A stretch of DNA of 64,000 bases. Source: Candidatus Eiseniibacteriota bacterium. Its GTDB lineage: Bacteria > Eisenbacteria > RBG-16-71-46 > CAIMUX01. The notes beneath the pieces are model-generated. The model did not search any database. It was not told the origin of the DNA and saw nothing but the letters and a program-made list of their open reading frames with translations. Position 1 is the first letter of the stretch; every line of letters begins with the position of its first letter. Position numbers and translations under genes: made by a program. Shown here piece after piece: positions 51,090 through 60,245 of this stretch. The stretch covers positions 1 to 64,000 of the forward strand of contig JADJQY010000013.1 of NCBI GenBank assembly GCA_016712505.1, given 5' to 3'.

Positions 51090-51629
51090 ATGTTGACCGT
51101 CGGAGATCGCTTCCCGGAGTACCGTCTGACTGCCGTGGTGAGCACCGCGCCAGGGCGGGAGTTTGCCGAGATCTCCTCGGAGTCGTACGGTGGGAAGTGG
51201 CGCGTTCTCTTCTTCTGGCCGATGGATTTCACCTTCGTCTGTCCGACGGAGATCGCGGAATTCGGGCAGCGGACGGCGGACTTCGCGGCGCGCGGGACAC
51301 AGGTGCTGGGGGTGAGCTGCGACACGCACTGGGTGCACCTGGCCTGGAGAAACCAGCATCCGGCCCTGCGCGACCTGGCCTGTCCGATGCTCGCCGACAC
51401 CAAGCGCGAGCTGGCCGGCGCGCTCGGGATCCTGCACAAGGGGACCGGCGTACCGCTCCGTGCCACCTACATCGTCGACCCGGAGGGGATCATCCGGCAC
51501 GTGAGCGTGAACGACCTGGACGTCGGACGGAATGTCGAGGAGACGTTCCGCCTCCTGGCCGCGTTTCAAACCGGTGAGCTGACCCCGTGTAACTGGAAGC
51601 CGGGCCAGGCCACCCTGAGCGCCGCCTGA
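51090..51629 (+). CDS. ahpC: Peroxiredoxin, AhpC type
   Basis: 179 residues from ATG 51090 behind GGAGGTGTGC; ATG 51078 is in frame but overlaps the ribosome site. The peroxidatic Cys51 is in TFVCPTE and the resolving Cys167 in TPCNWKPG, as in typical two-Cys AhpC. It reduces H2O2 and alkyl hydroperoxides in the cytosol. No ahpF or dedicated reductase is adjacent. It is preceded by two PerR-like boxes and followed 31 bases later by dps, forming a peroxide-defence operon. Confidence 0.95.
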   Translation: MLTVGDRFPEYRLTAVVSTAPGREFAEISSESYGGKWRVLFFWPMDFTFVCPTEIAEFGQRTADFAARGTQVLGVSCDTHWVHLAWRNQHPALRDLACPMLADTKRELAGALGILHKGTGVPLRATYIVDPEGIIRHVSVNDLDVGRNVEETFRLLAAFQTGELTPCNWKPGQATLSAA

Positions 51630-51660
51630 GCGCGGCGCAGGAGAACGAAAGGAGCCTCAG

Positions 51661-52137
51661 ATGTACAAGAGTCCGAGCACATTGTCCGAGTCGGCACGGG
51701 GTACGGTGGCGGCGAGCTTGAATGATCGCCTGCTCGATGGTCTCGACCTCCACGGCCAGATCAAGGTGGCGCACTGGAACATCAAGGGACCGATGTTCGC
51801 CTCCCTGCACCCGTTGTTCGAACAGTTCGCGATCGGTCTCGCGGCCTTCAACGACACCATCGCCGAGCGGGCGGTGACCTTGGGTCTGCAAGTCAAGGGG
51901 ACGGCGCGGCAGGTCGCGGCCAGTTCCCGGATTCCGGAGTACCCGGTGAGCGCGGTCCGGGACATGGATCACATGGCGCACCTCGCCGATCGGTTCGAGC
52001 AGTATCTCGAGGGGGTGCGCGAGACCCGGAGGGTGGCGGAGCAGAACGGGGACACCGATTCGGTCGATCTGATGACCCAGGTGGTGACCGAATTCGAGAA
52101 GAACGCCTGGTTCCTGCGCGCCTCCCTGGAACGGTGA
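51661..52137 (+). CDS. dps: Dps-family ferritin-like DNA-protection protein
   Basis: 158 residues from ATG 51661, with AAAGGAGCC upstream. A four-helix ferritin-like fold with the Dps ferroxidase ligands: LDLHGQIKVAHWNIKGPMF (His and the HWN motif), then FNDTIAERAVTLG (Asp and Glu). It forms dodecamers that oxidise Fe2+ with H2O2 and shield DNA. The N-terminus is short and not strongly basic. It is co-transcribed with ahpC and is likely PerR-controlled. A hairpin CCGCGCGG/CCGCGCGG (52142-52167) follows but lacks a T-tract. Confidence 0.92.
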   Translation: MYKSPSTLSESARGTVAASLNDRLLDGLDLHGQIKVAHWNIKGPMFASLHPLFEQFAIGLAAFNDTIAERAVTLGLQVKGTARQVAASSRIPEYPVSAVRDMDHMAHLADRFEQYLEGVRETRRVAEQNGDTDSVDLMTQVVTEFEKNAWFLRASLER

Positions 52138-52186
52138 TGCACCGCGCGGGAAACGACCGCCGCGCGGATCGTGCCCTCGCGGGAAC

Positions 52187-53581
52187 TCAGCGAAGGACGA
52201 TCACCCGCCCGAGCACGGAGCGATCGCGGTCGGAACGGAGGTAGTAGACCCCCGAGGGGAGCGGGGAACCGTCCGGATCACGGAGCTGCAGTTCGGCCTG
52301 TCCGCTCGATCCAGAGCCCGCGTTCGGCGGTAGGTCGAGCAGCGCGCGCCCCGATGCGTCGTGGAGCGAGAGCCCTGATCCGGCGGCCGGGCCGCTCCAC
52401 CGGAGCGTGACCCGGTCCCGCGCCGGCTGCGGCGAGATCCGCAGAGTGGCGCGGGGTGTTCCGGGCGTCGTCCCGGCCGGGATCGGCAGCGGCCCGATCC
52501 AGCGCGCGATGTTCTTGGCTTCGCTTTCCCCTGCAGCCGTGAAGCTGCCCCCGACATAGAGGCTGCCATCGAGCGGCGCGAGGGCCTGCACGACTCCGGC
52601 GATGCCGGAGCCGAGCGGGGACCAGGCGGACCCGTTCCACCAGGCCACGCTGGCCGCGGCGGCGCCGCCGATCGTGGTGAACGACCCGCCCGCCACCAGC
52701 GCGTCGTCGTACGAGGCGAGGGCGCGAACCGCGCCATCGGACCCCGCTCCGAGGGAAGCCCAGGCGGTCCCGTCCCAGCGTGCGCAGTTTCCCGCCGGGA
52801 CTCCACCGATGGTGCTGAAGGCGCCGGCCGCGTAGAGCCCTTCCGGGCGGACGTGGAGCGCGTGGACCTCACCTGCCGGATCGAGCCCCTCGTTCAGCGT
52901 GTCGTAGCTGACGCCGTCCCAGACCGCGAGCCCCCGGGTGGCGAGACCTCCGGCCAGATCGAAGCTGCCTCCGATGACCAGCCGGCCGTTCCACACCGCG
53001 AGGGCGTTCACCTTCGTCTCTCCCGCCACTCCGCTCACGCCGGCGCCCAACGGGTGCCAGGCCGCACCGTCCCAGCGGGCGAGGTAGTTCGCCGATCCTC
53101 CGCCCGCGAGGGTGAACCGTCCCCCGGCGATCAGTTCGGAGTTCCAGATCACCACGGCGCGCACCTCGCCGTTCATGCCGGATCCGAGGGGATACCACTC
53201 CACTCCGTCGAAGCGGCCGATCCGCTCCATCGCGACACCGGGAAACTCGGCTGACTTGTCGAAGTTGCCCCCGGCCACGACGTCGGGACCGTAGCCAGTG
53301 AAGCAGTGGACTACATTTCGCACGCCGGCTTTGAGCGGAAGCCAGGCCGCGCCGGTCCACCGCGCGACATTGCGCGTTCCGGCCTCGCCGCCGGCGTTCT
53401 GGAAGATCCCGCCGGCATACAAACTGCCATCGATTGCCGAGAGGCCGAAGACGGTGTTCTCGCACCCCTCACCGCCGGGCGGGGAGGCGAAGCCGGTCCA
53501 CCAGGCATCGTCGGCCGCGGCCCGGGCAGGGGTGGTCAGCAGGGCGCAGCACAGCGCTGCATGCGAGATCGCTCGCCGCAT
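52187..53581 (-). CDS. Secreted beta-propeller protein with sorting domain
   Basis: 464 residues from ATG 53581. A signal peptide (about 1-22) precedes seven or so propeller blades of a repeated plan: a WNG/WDG...AW-x-PLG-x-G strand and an LVIGGSFDLAGG-like strand (for example WNGSAWSPLGSGIAGVVQAL). The last 80 residues (ISPQPARDRVTLRWSGP...PSGVYYLRS) are a type IX-like C-terminal sorting domain. It is predicted to be at the cell surface or secreted. The substrate or partner is unknown. It is convergent with dps. Confidence 0.82.
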   Translation of the reverse strand: MRRAISHAALCCALLTTPARAAADDAWWTGFASPPGGEGCENTVFGLSAIDGSLYAGGIFQNAGGEAGTRNVARWTGAAWLPLKAGVRNVVHCFTGYGPDVVAGGNFDKSAEFPGVAMERIGRFDGVEWYPLGSGMNGEVRAVVIWNSELIAGGRFTLAGGGSANYLARWDGAAWHPLGAGVSGVAGETKVNALAVWNGRLVIGGSFDLAGGLATRGLAVWDGVSYDTLNEGLDPAGEVHALHVRPEGLYAAGAFSTIGGVPAGNCARWDGTAWASLGAGSDGAVRALASYDDALVAGGSFTTIGGAAAASVAWWNGSAWSPLGSGIAGVVQALAPLDGSLYVGGSFTAAGESEAKNIARWIGPLPIPAGTTPGTPRATLRISPQPARDRVTLRWSGPAAGSGLSLHDASGRALLDLPPNAGSGSSGQAELQLRDPDGSPLPSGVYYLRSDRDRSVLGRVIVLR

Positions 53582-53673
53582 TGGGGTCTCCAGCGTTGAT
53601 GGTCCTGGCGGAGCGGGCGCAGACTAGCGTACGTGGAGACCACCGTGGGGTGAAAGCGGGGATTGCCGGGGGC

Positions 53674-55293
53674 TCAGAATCCGCCGGTGATCTGGAGGGC
53701 GCCGAAGGTTCGGCGGTAGCCTCGCTCGGTCTCGAGATTGCCGTCCGAGCGACCGGCGAGCGCCTCGAGTCGAACCTGGTCGATCCTCCAGATGAACGCC
53801 CCGGAGTAGGCGAGATACGGGGTGTAGTCCCCGGGCGCTTCCTTGGCCCATCCGCCGTCGAGCGCGCCGACGAAGGTCCAGCTGCGATCCGGGTTGATCT
53901 CGAAATCGACTCGACCGTAGCCGGCGCGGTAGTCGTCGGGGGTCCAGATCCCATTCGGGAGATCGCGACGGAAGTTGATCGATTGGGCGCCGAGTTCGAC
54001 GAACGTCCGCGGCTTGCGGGCGAAGAGCGCATAGCGGGCGCGGGCGCGCATGCCGCGGCGCTCATTGTCATCGGAGTAGCTGGCATAGTCGCCGCTCACG
54101 ATCAGCGTGGTCCGGTGCTCCGGTCGAAGCGTGAGTCCAGCCCCGACCTGATCGCCGAGGATGCGGTCCGGATTCGACTCGTAGCTGAAGAGGGCGAAGT
54201 GGGAGTAGCCGAGATCGGCTCGGACGCGGTCGCCTCCGAGCCAGGCGAGGTTCACCTCTTCCTGGACCGGGGTGTAGTCCGCGCCATCAGGCCGCTTGAT
54301 CGCGAGCTGGGCCCGGGCCGACGCGCTCCAGCGCTGATGCAGACGCGCGTCTCCACCCAGCGTGATCCAGGTATCCTCGACGTCGGGCCGGCCGGTACGG
54401 CTGAAGCGATTGAGCACCACCCCGGCGCGGGCGTGTCCCCGATAGGCGATCGGGAACTCGAAATCGAGGCGGGCCGCCTCGGAGATGAAGTCATCCGAGT
54501 CCTCGGCGTAGTCGAAGGCGAGTGTCGGGTGAGCTGACCACTCGCGCAGGATGATCGCGCGAAGCTCTTCCCCTGCGGTGGAACGTGCGCCGGCCTGCTC
54601 CTGCCGGGAAAGGGTCTGGAGCGCAAGATCGGGCCGGCCGTTCCAGTGTTGCGCCCAGGCGAGCCCTTCGTACGCCGCGGCGGAGGAAGGATCCGTCTCG
54701 ATCAGGGAGGAGAACATCCGCCCGGATCGTTCGTGATCCCCGCGCCAGTTGTGAACCATGGCCAGGCCGAGCCGGCCGTCCCGATGGTCGGGCGCGTCGC
54801 GCAGCAGCGACTCGTAGGCGTGCACCGACTGGGTGGTCCGACCGAGCCAGGAGAGCATGCGCGCCTCGCCGTAGCGGGCGTCGAGATCGCGAGGCTGCCG
54901 GACCAGGACGGCGCGATAGCTGGCCAGGGCATCGGGGGTCCGGCCGCTCCAGGCCTGGGCAAGGGCAAGGGTGCGCCAGGCGGCGAGATGACCGGGCTGC
55001 TTCCGGAGCAGCCAGCGGAACTCCGCGATCGCTTCGTCGTGGCGTCCGGCCCAGGTGAGCTGCGAGGCAAGCCCGAAGGAAAGGGAGTCGCGACGCGCGG
55101 GTTCCAGCGCGATCGCCTCCCGGTAGGCCACGACTGCGGTGGCGTGATCGTTTGCCCCGGACGCCTCCCGTGCCTGCTGGATCAGGGATTCCACGTCCGG
55201 AGCGGCCGCGGCCGACCACGCAGGGCAGACGCTGAAGCAGGCTGCAAGCAGCAACGTCAGCGTCAGCAGACGGCGGAAGCGACCGATGCCCAT
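53674..55293 (-). CDS. TPR protein with YaiO-like outer-membrane beta-barrel
   Basis: 539 residues from ATG 55293, GGGAGGA upstream. A signal peptide (about 1-30) is followed by five TPRs (about 33-255; DHATAVVAYREAIALEPARR, TPDALASYRAVLVRQPRDLD). From about 275 to the end an outer-membrane barrel of about 14 strands follows (RADLGYSHFALFSYESNPDR, TTLIVSGDYASYSDDN, FGALQITGGF as last strand). This combination is known for YaiO and exopolysaccharide-export proteins such as PgaA. It may secrete a polysaccharide or glycolipid. It is 16 bases downstream of the next gene on the same strand, a glycosyltransferase-like protein. Confidence 0.8.
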   Translation of the reverse strand: MGIGRFRRLLTLTLLLAACFSVCPAWSAAAAPDVESLIQQAREASGANDHATAVVAYREAIALEPARRDSLSFGLASQLTWAGRHDEAIAEFRWLLRKQPGHLAAWRTLALAQAWSGRTPDALASYRAVLVRQPRDLDARYGEARMLSWLGRTTQSVHAYESLLRDAPDHRDGRLGLAMVHNWRGDHERSGRMFSSLIETDPSSAAAYEGLAWAQHWNGRPDLALQTLSRQEQAGARSTAGEELRAIILREWSAHPTLAFDYAEDSDDFISEAARLDFEFPIAYRGHARAGVVLNRFSRTGRPDVEDTWITLGGDARLHQRWSASARAQLAIKRPDGADYTPVQEEVNLAWLGGDRVRADLGYSHFALFSYESNPDRILGDQVGAGLTLRPEHRTTLIVSGDYASYSDDNERRGMRARARYALFARKPRTFVELGAQSINFRRDLPNGIWTPDDYRAGYGRVDFEINPDRSWTFVGALDGGWAKEAPGDYTPYLAYSGAFIWRIDQVRLEALAGRSDGNLETERGYRRTFGALQITGGF

Positions 55294-55309
55294 CTCATCC
55301 TCCCTGAAC

Positions 55310-57229
55310 TCACCGCACCGGAGTCGAACGCGGCAGGTCGTTCGGTCCCAGTTCGCTCACGATCCGATAGAGACGAACTCCGTTCGCCTCGGCAATCAGC
55401 CCCGCGCCGGGAGGGAGCACGCCGATCCGCTCGACCTCGGTGATCCCCACCCGATTGGCCCGCACTTCCGGGTCGATCAGGATATAGGCATTGGCGTGAC
55501 GAAGCACGCTTCCCGGCCAGCCCTTCTCATCCTTGCCGGGCAGCGGCTTGGTCGGGTGGCTGGAGTGAAGCGCCACCCGATCCCAGACGTTCGAGATGAT
55601 CAGCGCGTCGGGGTGAAGCCGGGCGAGGAGGGGCGCCTCCGGCGCCTCGTACTCGGGACGCGCCCACTGCAGGCTGCGCCAGTAGGGGTGGGAGAGGTCC
55701 TGGGTCTCGCGCGCCGCGCCGGCGTAGCGGGGCCCGGCCGCGAGCTGGCTGGCCACGAGCAGGGTGGTGATGGCTCCGATGGCCATCTGGGTCGGCCGGT
55801 TCGCGCCGTCCCGGGCGCCGCGCAGCATCATGAAGCCGAGAAGCAGCAGCGCGGGGTAGCTGGGAAGGAGGAGCCGGGTGTTCACCCGGTCGGTGGCGAT
55901 GCTCATGGTCGAGACCACGACCAGCAGCGTGTAGAGGATGGCGAAGGCGGAAAGCGCCACGCCGGTCGTGTGGCTGCGACGGTCGGACTCCATCATCCGG
56001 GGACCGAAGCGCTGCACGAAGACAAGTACCAGGGCGACCGCGGCGATTCCGGCCGTCCAGATCAGCGCCGACTGGAGAACGGGACTCGCGAAGGCGGGTG
56101 GCGCGATCCAATCACCCCCCAGGGTACGGATGGTGTCGAGGATCACCTCCGCCGGTCGCTGGGTGGCGCGAACGCGCTCTTCGCCGAAGATGTGACCGGT
56201 CAGGAACTGGTTACGCGCGCACCAGAGGGTGATCGGCAGCGCGGCCGGTACGAGGAACGCGGCCAGGCGGCGCAGCGAGTGCGCGCCGGAATCGCTGTGG
56301 TTTCGCAGCACGACCGCGATCGCCCCGGCCCCGATCAGGGCGAAGCCGGTGTACCGGGTGAGTGAAGCGAGTGCGGCGAAGAGGCCGGCGCCGATGATCC
56401 AGAAGGTCCCGGCATCGATCGGCCCTTCCTCTTCCTCGGGGTGTTCAGAGCCAGCGGGGGTTGCTTCCAGGCCGCGAACCAGGCAGGCGAGTGCGGCCAC
56501 GCACCACAGGGTGAACAGCGTCTCCGACCAGATGAACGACGTGGTGAGGAGTGCCGGGCGGAAGCAGGCGTAGGTTAGAAGCGCGACCGCGCCCCAGGCC
56601 GCGCCCAGGAGCCAGCGCGCGAGAAAGGCGAGCGGTAGCAGGGTCAACGCGAAACAGACGACGTTGACCGCCCGGGCCCACGCCACCGCGTCGGATTTTG
56701 CGCCCAGAGCGAGCAGCATCGGAAAGAGCGGCGGCCAGGCGGAAAACGGAATCCGGGCGGGGCCGATTTCGAGCGGGGTGACCGCGGTGGTCAGACCATG
56801 GCCGCCGGCGATGCTCTTGGCCGCGCTGATGTACTGGAGCGAATCGGGAGAGAGGGCCGGGCTGGGCGCCGTCGCCCACCAACCGAGCGCCAGGGCGATC
56901 AGCACGGCGACCGCGGGAGCCAGCCACTTGAGCAGACGCTCCCGTCGCTGGTTCTGGGGAGACGGAGTTTGCAGCAATGGCGCGATGTCGGGTTCCGCCA
57001 GCGTGACCGGGTCGCCCTCCGGCTCCTCGATCGGCTCGACCACGGCCGAGGAGTGCAGTTCCTGGCGCGCGGGCTGGTGCGACTCGGGATGACGCGCGTT
57101 GTCCGAGTAGATCACGATCGCCGGCGGCGGATCCCCCTTCGGAGGGCGCGCGGTCTCATCATCGGGCAGCAACCGGTCGACCAGCGACTCCCAGTCGTCG
57201 GGGTTCGGATTTCGTTGTGGTTCGGTCAT
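55310..57229 (-). CDS. GT39-like membrane glycosyltransferase
   Basis: 639 residues from ATG 57229. A soluble, disordered N-terminal region of about 105 residues (RNPNPDDWESLVDRLLPDDE) precedes ten or so transmembrane helices. The first loop, SPDSLQYISAAKSIAGGHGL, has the acidic motif of PMT/ArnT-type transferases, and a globular C-terminal part (about 540-639) lies outside. It would transfer a sugar from undecaprenyl phosphate. It forms an operon with the TPR/barrel protein, which suggests a surface polysaccharide or glycoprotein pathway. The donor and acceptor are unknown. Confidence 0.8.
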   Translation of the reverse strand: MTEPQRNPNPDDWESLVDRLLPDDETARPPKGDPPPAIVIYSDNARHPESHQPARQELHSSAVVEPIEEPEGDPVTLAEPDIAPLLQTPSPQNQRRERLLKWLAPAVAVLIALALGWWATAPSPALSPDSLQYISAAKSIAGGHGLTTAVTPLEIGPARIPFSAWPPLFPMLLALGAKSDAVAWARAVNVVCFALTLLPLAFLARWLLGAAWGAVALLTYACFRPALLTTSFIWSETLFTLWCVAALACLVRGLEATPAGSEHPEEEEGPIDAGTFWIIGAGLFAALASLTRYTGFALIGAGAIAVVLRNHSDSGAHSLRRLAAFLVPAALPITLWCARNQFLTGHIFGEERVRATQRPAEVILDTIRTLGGDWIAPPAFASPVLQSALIWTAGIAAVALVLVFVQRFGPRMMESDRRSHTTGVALSAFAILYTLLVVVSTMSIATDRVNTRLLLPSYPALLLLGFMMLRGARDGANRPTQMAIGAITTLLVASQLAAGPRYAGAARETQDLSHPYWRSLQWARPEYEAPEAPLLARLHPDALIISNVWDRVALHSSHPTKPLPGKDEKGWPGSVLRHANAYILIDPEVRANRVGITEVERIGVLPPGAGLIAEANGVRLYRIVSELGPNDLPRSTPVR

Positions 57230-57401
57230 CCCTAGATCTATCGGTCAGGCCGGGTTCGAGCTTCAAGTGCGGGTCGGTTCCAGGAGCGGGGTCATGGTAC
57301 TCTCTCCCCCGCTGGAAGGAGGACCGCCAAGCTCCGCTGGGAAAAGAATTCCCGATCGTGGCGGCGGAGCCGAGATCCCAGAACCGAGGAAAGGACAACC
57401 G

Positions 57402-60245
57402 ATGCGCATCTATGGGTGGATGGCCCTGGCCGGGCTGTTGTTGGCCGGGGGAGAAGCGGGCTCTCAGGTGCCGGCCGGCCTCAACTACCAGGGAATTCTC
57501 GCGGACCCGAGCGGTCGGTTGGTCGAGGACGATCGCTACTCGCTGCACTTCCGCCTCTACGCCAGCCCGGAGGGGGGAACCGCCCTCTGGCAGGAGACGC
57601 AGGAGCTGGCCGTGCAGCAGGGGGTGTTTCACGCCGTGCTCGGAGCGGTCGCTCCCTTGTCCCTCCCGTTCGATCGGCCGTACTGGCTCGGGGTCGCGAT
57701 CGATGACGGTTCGGAGCTGGCTCCGCGTGTACCTCTGACCTCGGCGCCCTACGCCTTGACGGCCGGAGGAGTGGTCGACGGCGCGATCAGCGGGCCGAAG
57801 CTGCAAGATGGGGTCGCGGTGCGCAGTCTGAATGGGATGACCGATGCGGTGACCTTGACCCCCGGGCCGAACATCACGTTGCAGCAGGTCGACGGCGCCC
57901 TGGTGATCGATGCGCCGAACGCGCGCGGCGACATCGGAGCGGTCATCGCGGGGACCGGACTTTCGGGCGGCGGCGAGAGCGGGGATGTGACGCTCGGGAT
58001 TGCGCCTGGCGGGGTCACGGCGGAGCAGATCGCGAGCGGTGCGGTGGGTGCGGAGGAGCTGTCGAGCAACGCGGTCACTGCGGCGAAACTGGCCAGCGGT
58101 GCGGTGACCGGGGCGAAGGTCGCCGCGGGGCAGGTGGTCAAGAGTCTCAACCTGCTGCGCGACGATGTCAGCCTGATCGCCGGGAACAACGTATCGATCA
58201 CCCCGAGTGGCAACGGCCTCGTGATCTCGGCCTCGGGCGGCGCCTCCTCGGGCGACATCGCCGCGGTGCGCGCCGGCGCGGGACTCAGCGGCGGGGGCGA
58301 GGCCGGGGAGGTCACCCTTTCGATCGCGAATGGGGGAGTCGGAACGGGGCAGATCGCCGACGGAGCGGTGAGCGCGACGAAACTCGCGCCCGGAGCGGCC
58401 GTGACCGGCCTCAATGGTCTGAAGGGCGAGGTAGCGCTGGTGGCGGGGGAGAACATCATCCTCGCGCAGCAGCCGGAGGGATTGGTGATCTCGGCCGCGA
58501 GTACCCCCTCGGGTGGCGACATCACCGGCGTGCAGGTGACCGCCCCCTTGGTGGGCGGCGGCGCGAATGGCGAGGTCGCGGTCGGTCTGGCGCCGAAGGG
58601 GATCACCGCGGAGTTCCTCGCCGAGGGGGCGATCACCGGATCGAAGATCGCCCAGGGGGCGATCACCGGATCGAGGATCGCCGAGGCGGCGATCGGCGCC
58701 GAGCAGCTCGGGCCGAACAGCGTGGTGCGCGGACTGAACGGGATCCGGGACGAGGTGGTGCTCGAAGGAGCGAACGGCACGATCATCAGCGCCGAGGGGA
58801 ACGTCATCACCATCACCGCCCCGGCCGGGGAGGGCGAGGTCGGCGTGCGCGGGATCCGGAACACCGATCAGGCGCTCAGCATCCAGGATCCGGCCGGCCC
58901 GACCACCACGATCAACCTGCGGGCGGGCGGAGTGCTCGAGTCGCATCTCGGCACCTCGGCGGTGACCGGGGCGAAGCTGGCCCCGGGCGCGGTCTCGACC
59001 GCCAAGGTGGAGGATCGCGCGATCAACGGAGCGAAGTTGACCGACGGTGCGGTCTCCACCGCGAAGCTCGAGGACCGCGCGGTCACCGCGGCGAAGCTGG
59101 GTGATGCGTCGGTGAGCGCGGTCAAGTTGCAAGACGGTGCGGTCGCGGCGGTGAAGCTGGCCGAAGGCGCGGTCACGACGACGCGGATTGCGGATGGCGC
59201 GATCACGACGGCCAAGCTGATCGATGGGTCGGTGGCCACGGTGAAGTTGCAGGAAAGGGGAGTCACGACCGCCAAGCTGGCCGACGGTGCGGTGACCGGT
59301 TTGAAACTGGGCGACGGGGAAGTGACCAATCCCAAGCTCGCGGACCTGGTGGTGACCGACACCAAGATCGCTTCGAACACGGTGGTGCGCGCGTTGAACG
59401 GACTCCGCGACAACGTGCTGCTCGAGGCCGGGGAGAACGTGACCATCCTCTCGACCGATCCGGGGACACTGCGGATCAGCGCCGCCGGGGCGACCGGCGG
59501 TTCCCTCGATGAGGCGTACGACCATGGCGGTCCAGGGGCGGGGCGCGCGATCGAGGCCGACGCCGGGGCGGTCGCGATCACCGGCGCTGGAGGGCTCACC
59601 GTCGAGAGCACACTGGGGATCGGAACCACCAGCCCGGAGCAGACACTCGATGCGCGGGGGGACGTGGCGATCGGTGGGGGGCAGGCGGAGAGCGCGGGCC
59701 TGACGGAGTCATTGGTGCTCCGGGCCCAGACGGGTGATTGGCTGGTCGGGGCCACGAATGAGGCGGAGGGGACGTCTCCCTCTCTACTGGTGGCACCGGG
59801 TACGGGAGCCGCGCCGGCCCTGGCCATCGCGCCGGATGGGTCCGTCGCCTTGGGCTTTCTCGCCGCGCAGGAAGGGTTCCGCCTCGACGTGAACGGAACG
59901 GTGCGTGCGACCGGCTTCTTCGAGGCGGCGGGCGGACCGGGTCAGCGGGAGGCAGTGGAGCTTCGGGATGTGCTGCGTCGTCTCCTGTCGGTGCGGACGC
60001 TCCGCTACGCCGGGGAAGGGACGGTGGCGGTCGACGTCGACGCGCTCCAGGCAGTGTTCCCCGAGGTGGTCAAGGTGATCGGTGAAGGCGGTGAACTAGG
60101 CGTCGACTACGGCCGACTGTCCGCCCTCCTCCTCGCCGCGCTGCGCGAGCTCGAGCAATCCCGTGCCGATCTGGCCCGGGAGAACGAGCAGCTCTCGCGT
60201 CGCCTCGACGCTCTGGAGGCGCGCATCGCCGCGAGCGGACGATGA
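57402..60245 (+). CDS. Fibre-like secreted repeat protein with S74-like C-terminus
   Basis: 947 residues from ATG 57402 behind GAGGAAAGGACAACC. A signal peptide (about 1-22) and a head domain (about 24-135, GLNYQGILADPSGRL) precede modules of roughly 100 residues beginning V-V-x-x-LNG (about 140, 244, 332, 440 and 660), each with a GENVTI-like strand, a GLSGGGE loop and GAVTAAKL-type tails. Between about 517 and 662 the tails expand to some 14 decapeptides of the form DGAVTTAKLx. After about 835 comes a segment like peptidase S74/intramolecular chaperone (VDALQAVFPEVVKV, LGVDYGRLSALLLAAL) but without the SDxRLK self-cleavage region, and a coiled coil ends the protein. A trimeric surface fibre is likely. 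The stop overlaps the next gene. Confidence 0.8.
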   Translation: MRIYGWMALAGLLLAGGEAGSQVPAGLNYQGILADPSGRLVEDDRYSLHFRLYASPEGGTALWQETQELAVQQGVFHAVLGAVAPLSLPFDRPYWLGVAIDDGSELAPRVPLTSAPYALTAGGVVDGAISGPKLQDGVAVRSLNGMTDAVTLTPGPNITLQQVDGALVIDAPNARGDIGAVIAGTGLSGGGESGDVTLGIAPGGVTAEQIASGAVGAEELSSNAVTAAKLASGAVTGAKVAAGQVVKSLNLLRDDVSLIAGNNVSITPSGNGLVISASGGASSGDIAAVRAGAGLSGGGEAGEVTLSIANGGVGTGQIADGAVSATKLAPGAAVTGLNGLKGEVALVAGENIILAQQPEGLVISAASTPSGGDITGVQVTAPLVGGGANGEVAVGLAPKGITAEFLAEGAITGSKIAQGAITGSRIAEAAIGAEQLGPNSVVRGLNGIRDEVVLEGANGTIISAEGNVITITAPAGEGEVGVRGIRNTDQALSIQDPAGPTTTINLRAGGVLESHLGTSAVTGAKLAPGAVSTAKVEDRAINGAKLTDGAVSTAKLEDRAVTAAKLGDASVSAVKLQDGAVAAVKLAEGAVTTTRIADGAITTAKLIDGSVATVKLQERGVTTAKLADGAVTGLKLGDGEVTNPKLADLVVTDTKIASNTVVRALNGLRDNVLLEAGENVTILSTDPGTLRISAAGATGGSLDEAYDHGGPGAGRAIEADAGAVAITGAGGLTVESTLGIGTTSPEQTLDARGDVAIGGGQAESAGLTESLVLRAQTGDWLVGATNEAEGTSPSLLVAPGTGAAPALAIAPDGSVALGFLAAQEGFRLDVNGTVRATGFFEAAGGPGQREAVELRDVLRRLLSVRTLRYAGEGTVAVDVDALQAVFPEVVKVIGEGGELGVDYGRLSALLLAALRELEQSRADLARENEQLSRRLDALEARIAASGR

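Noticed and set aside
52142..52167. Intrinsic terminator between dps and the convergent propeller gene
   Set aside because: The CCGCGCGG hairpin is present but no T-run follows on either strand, so it is kept only as a remark under dps.
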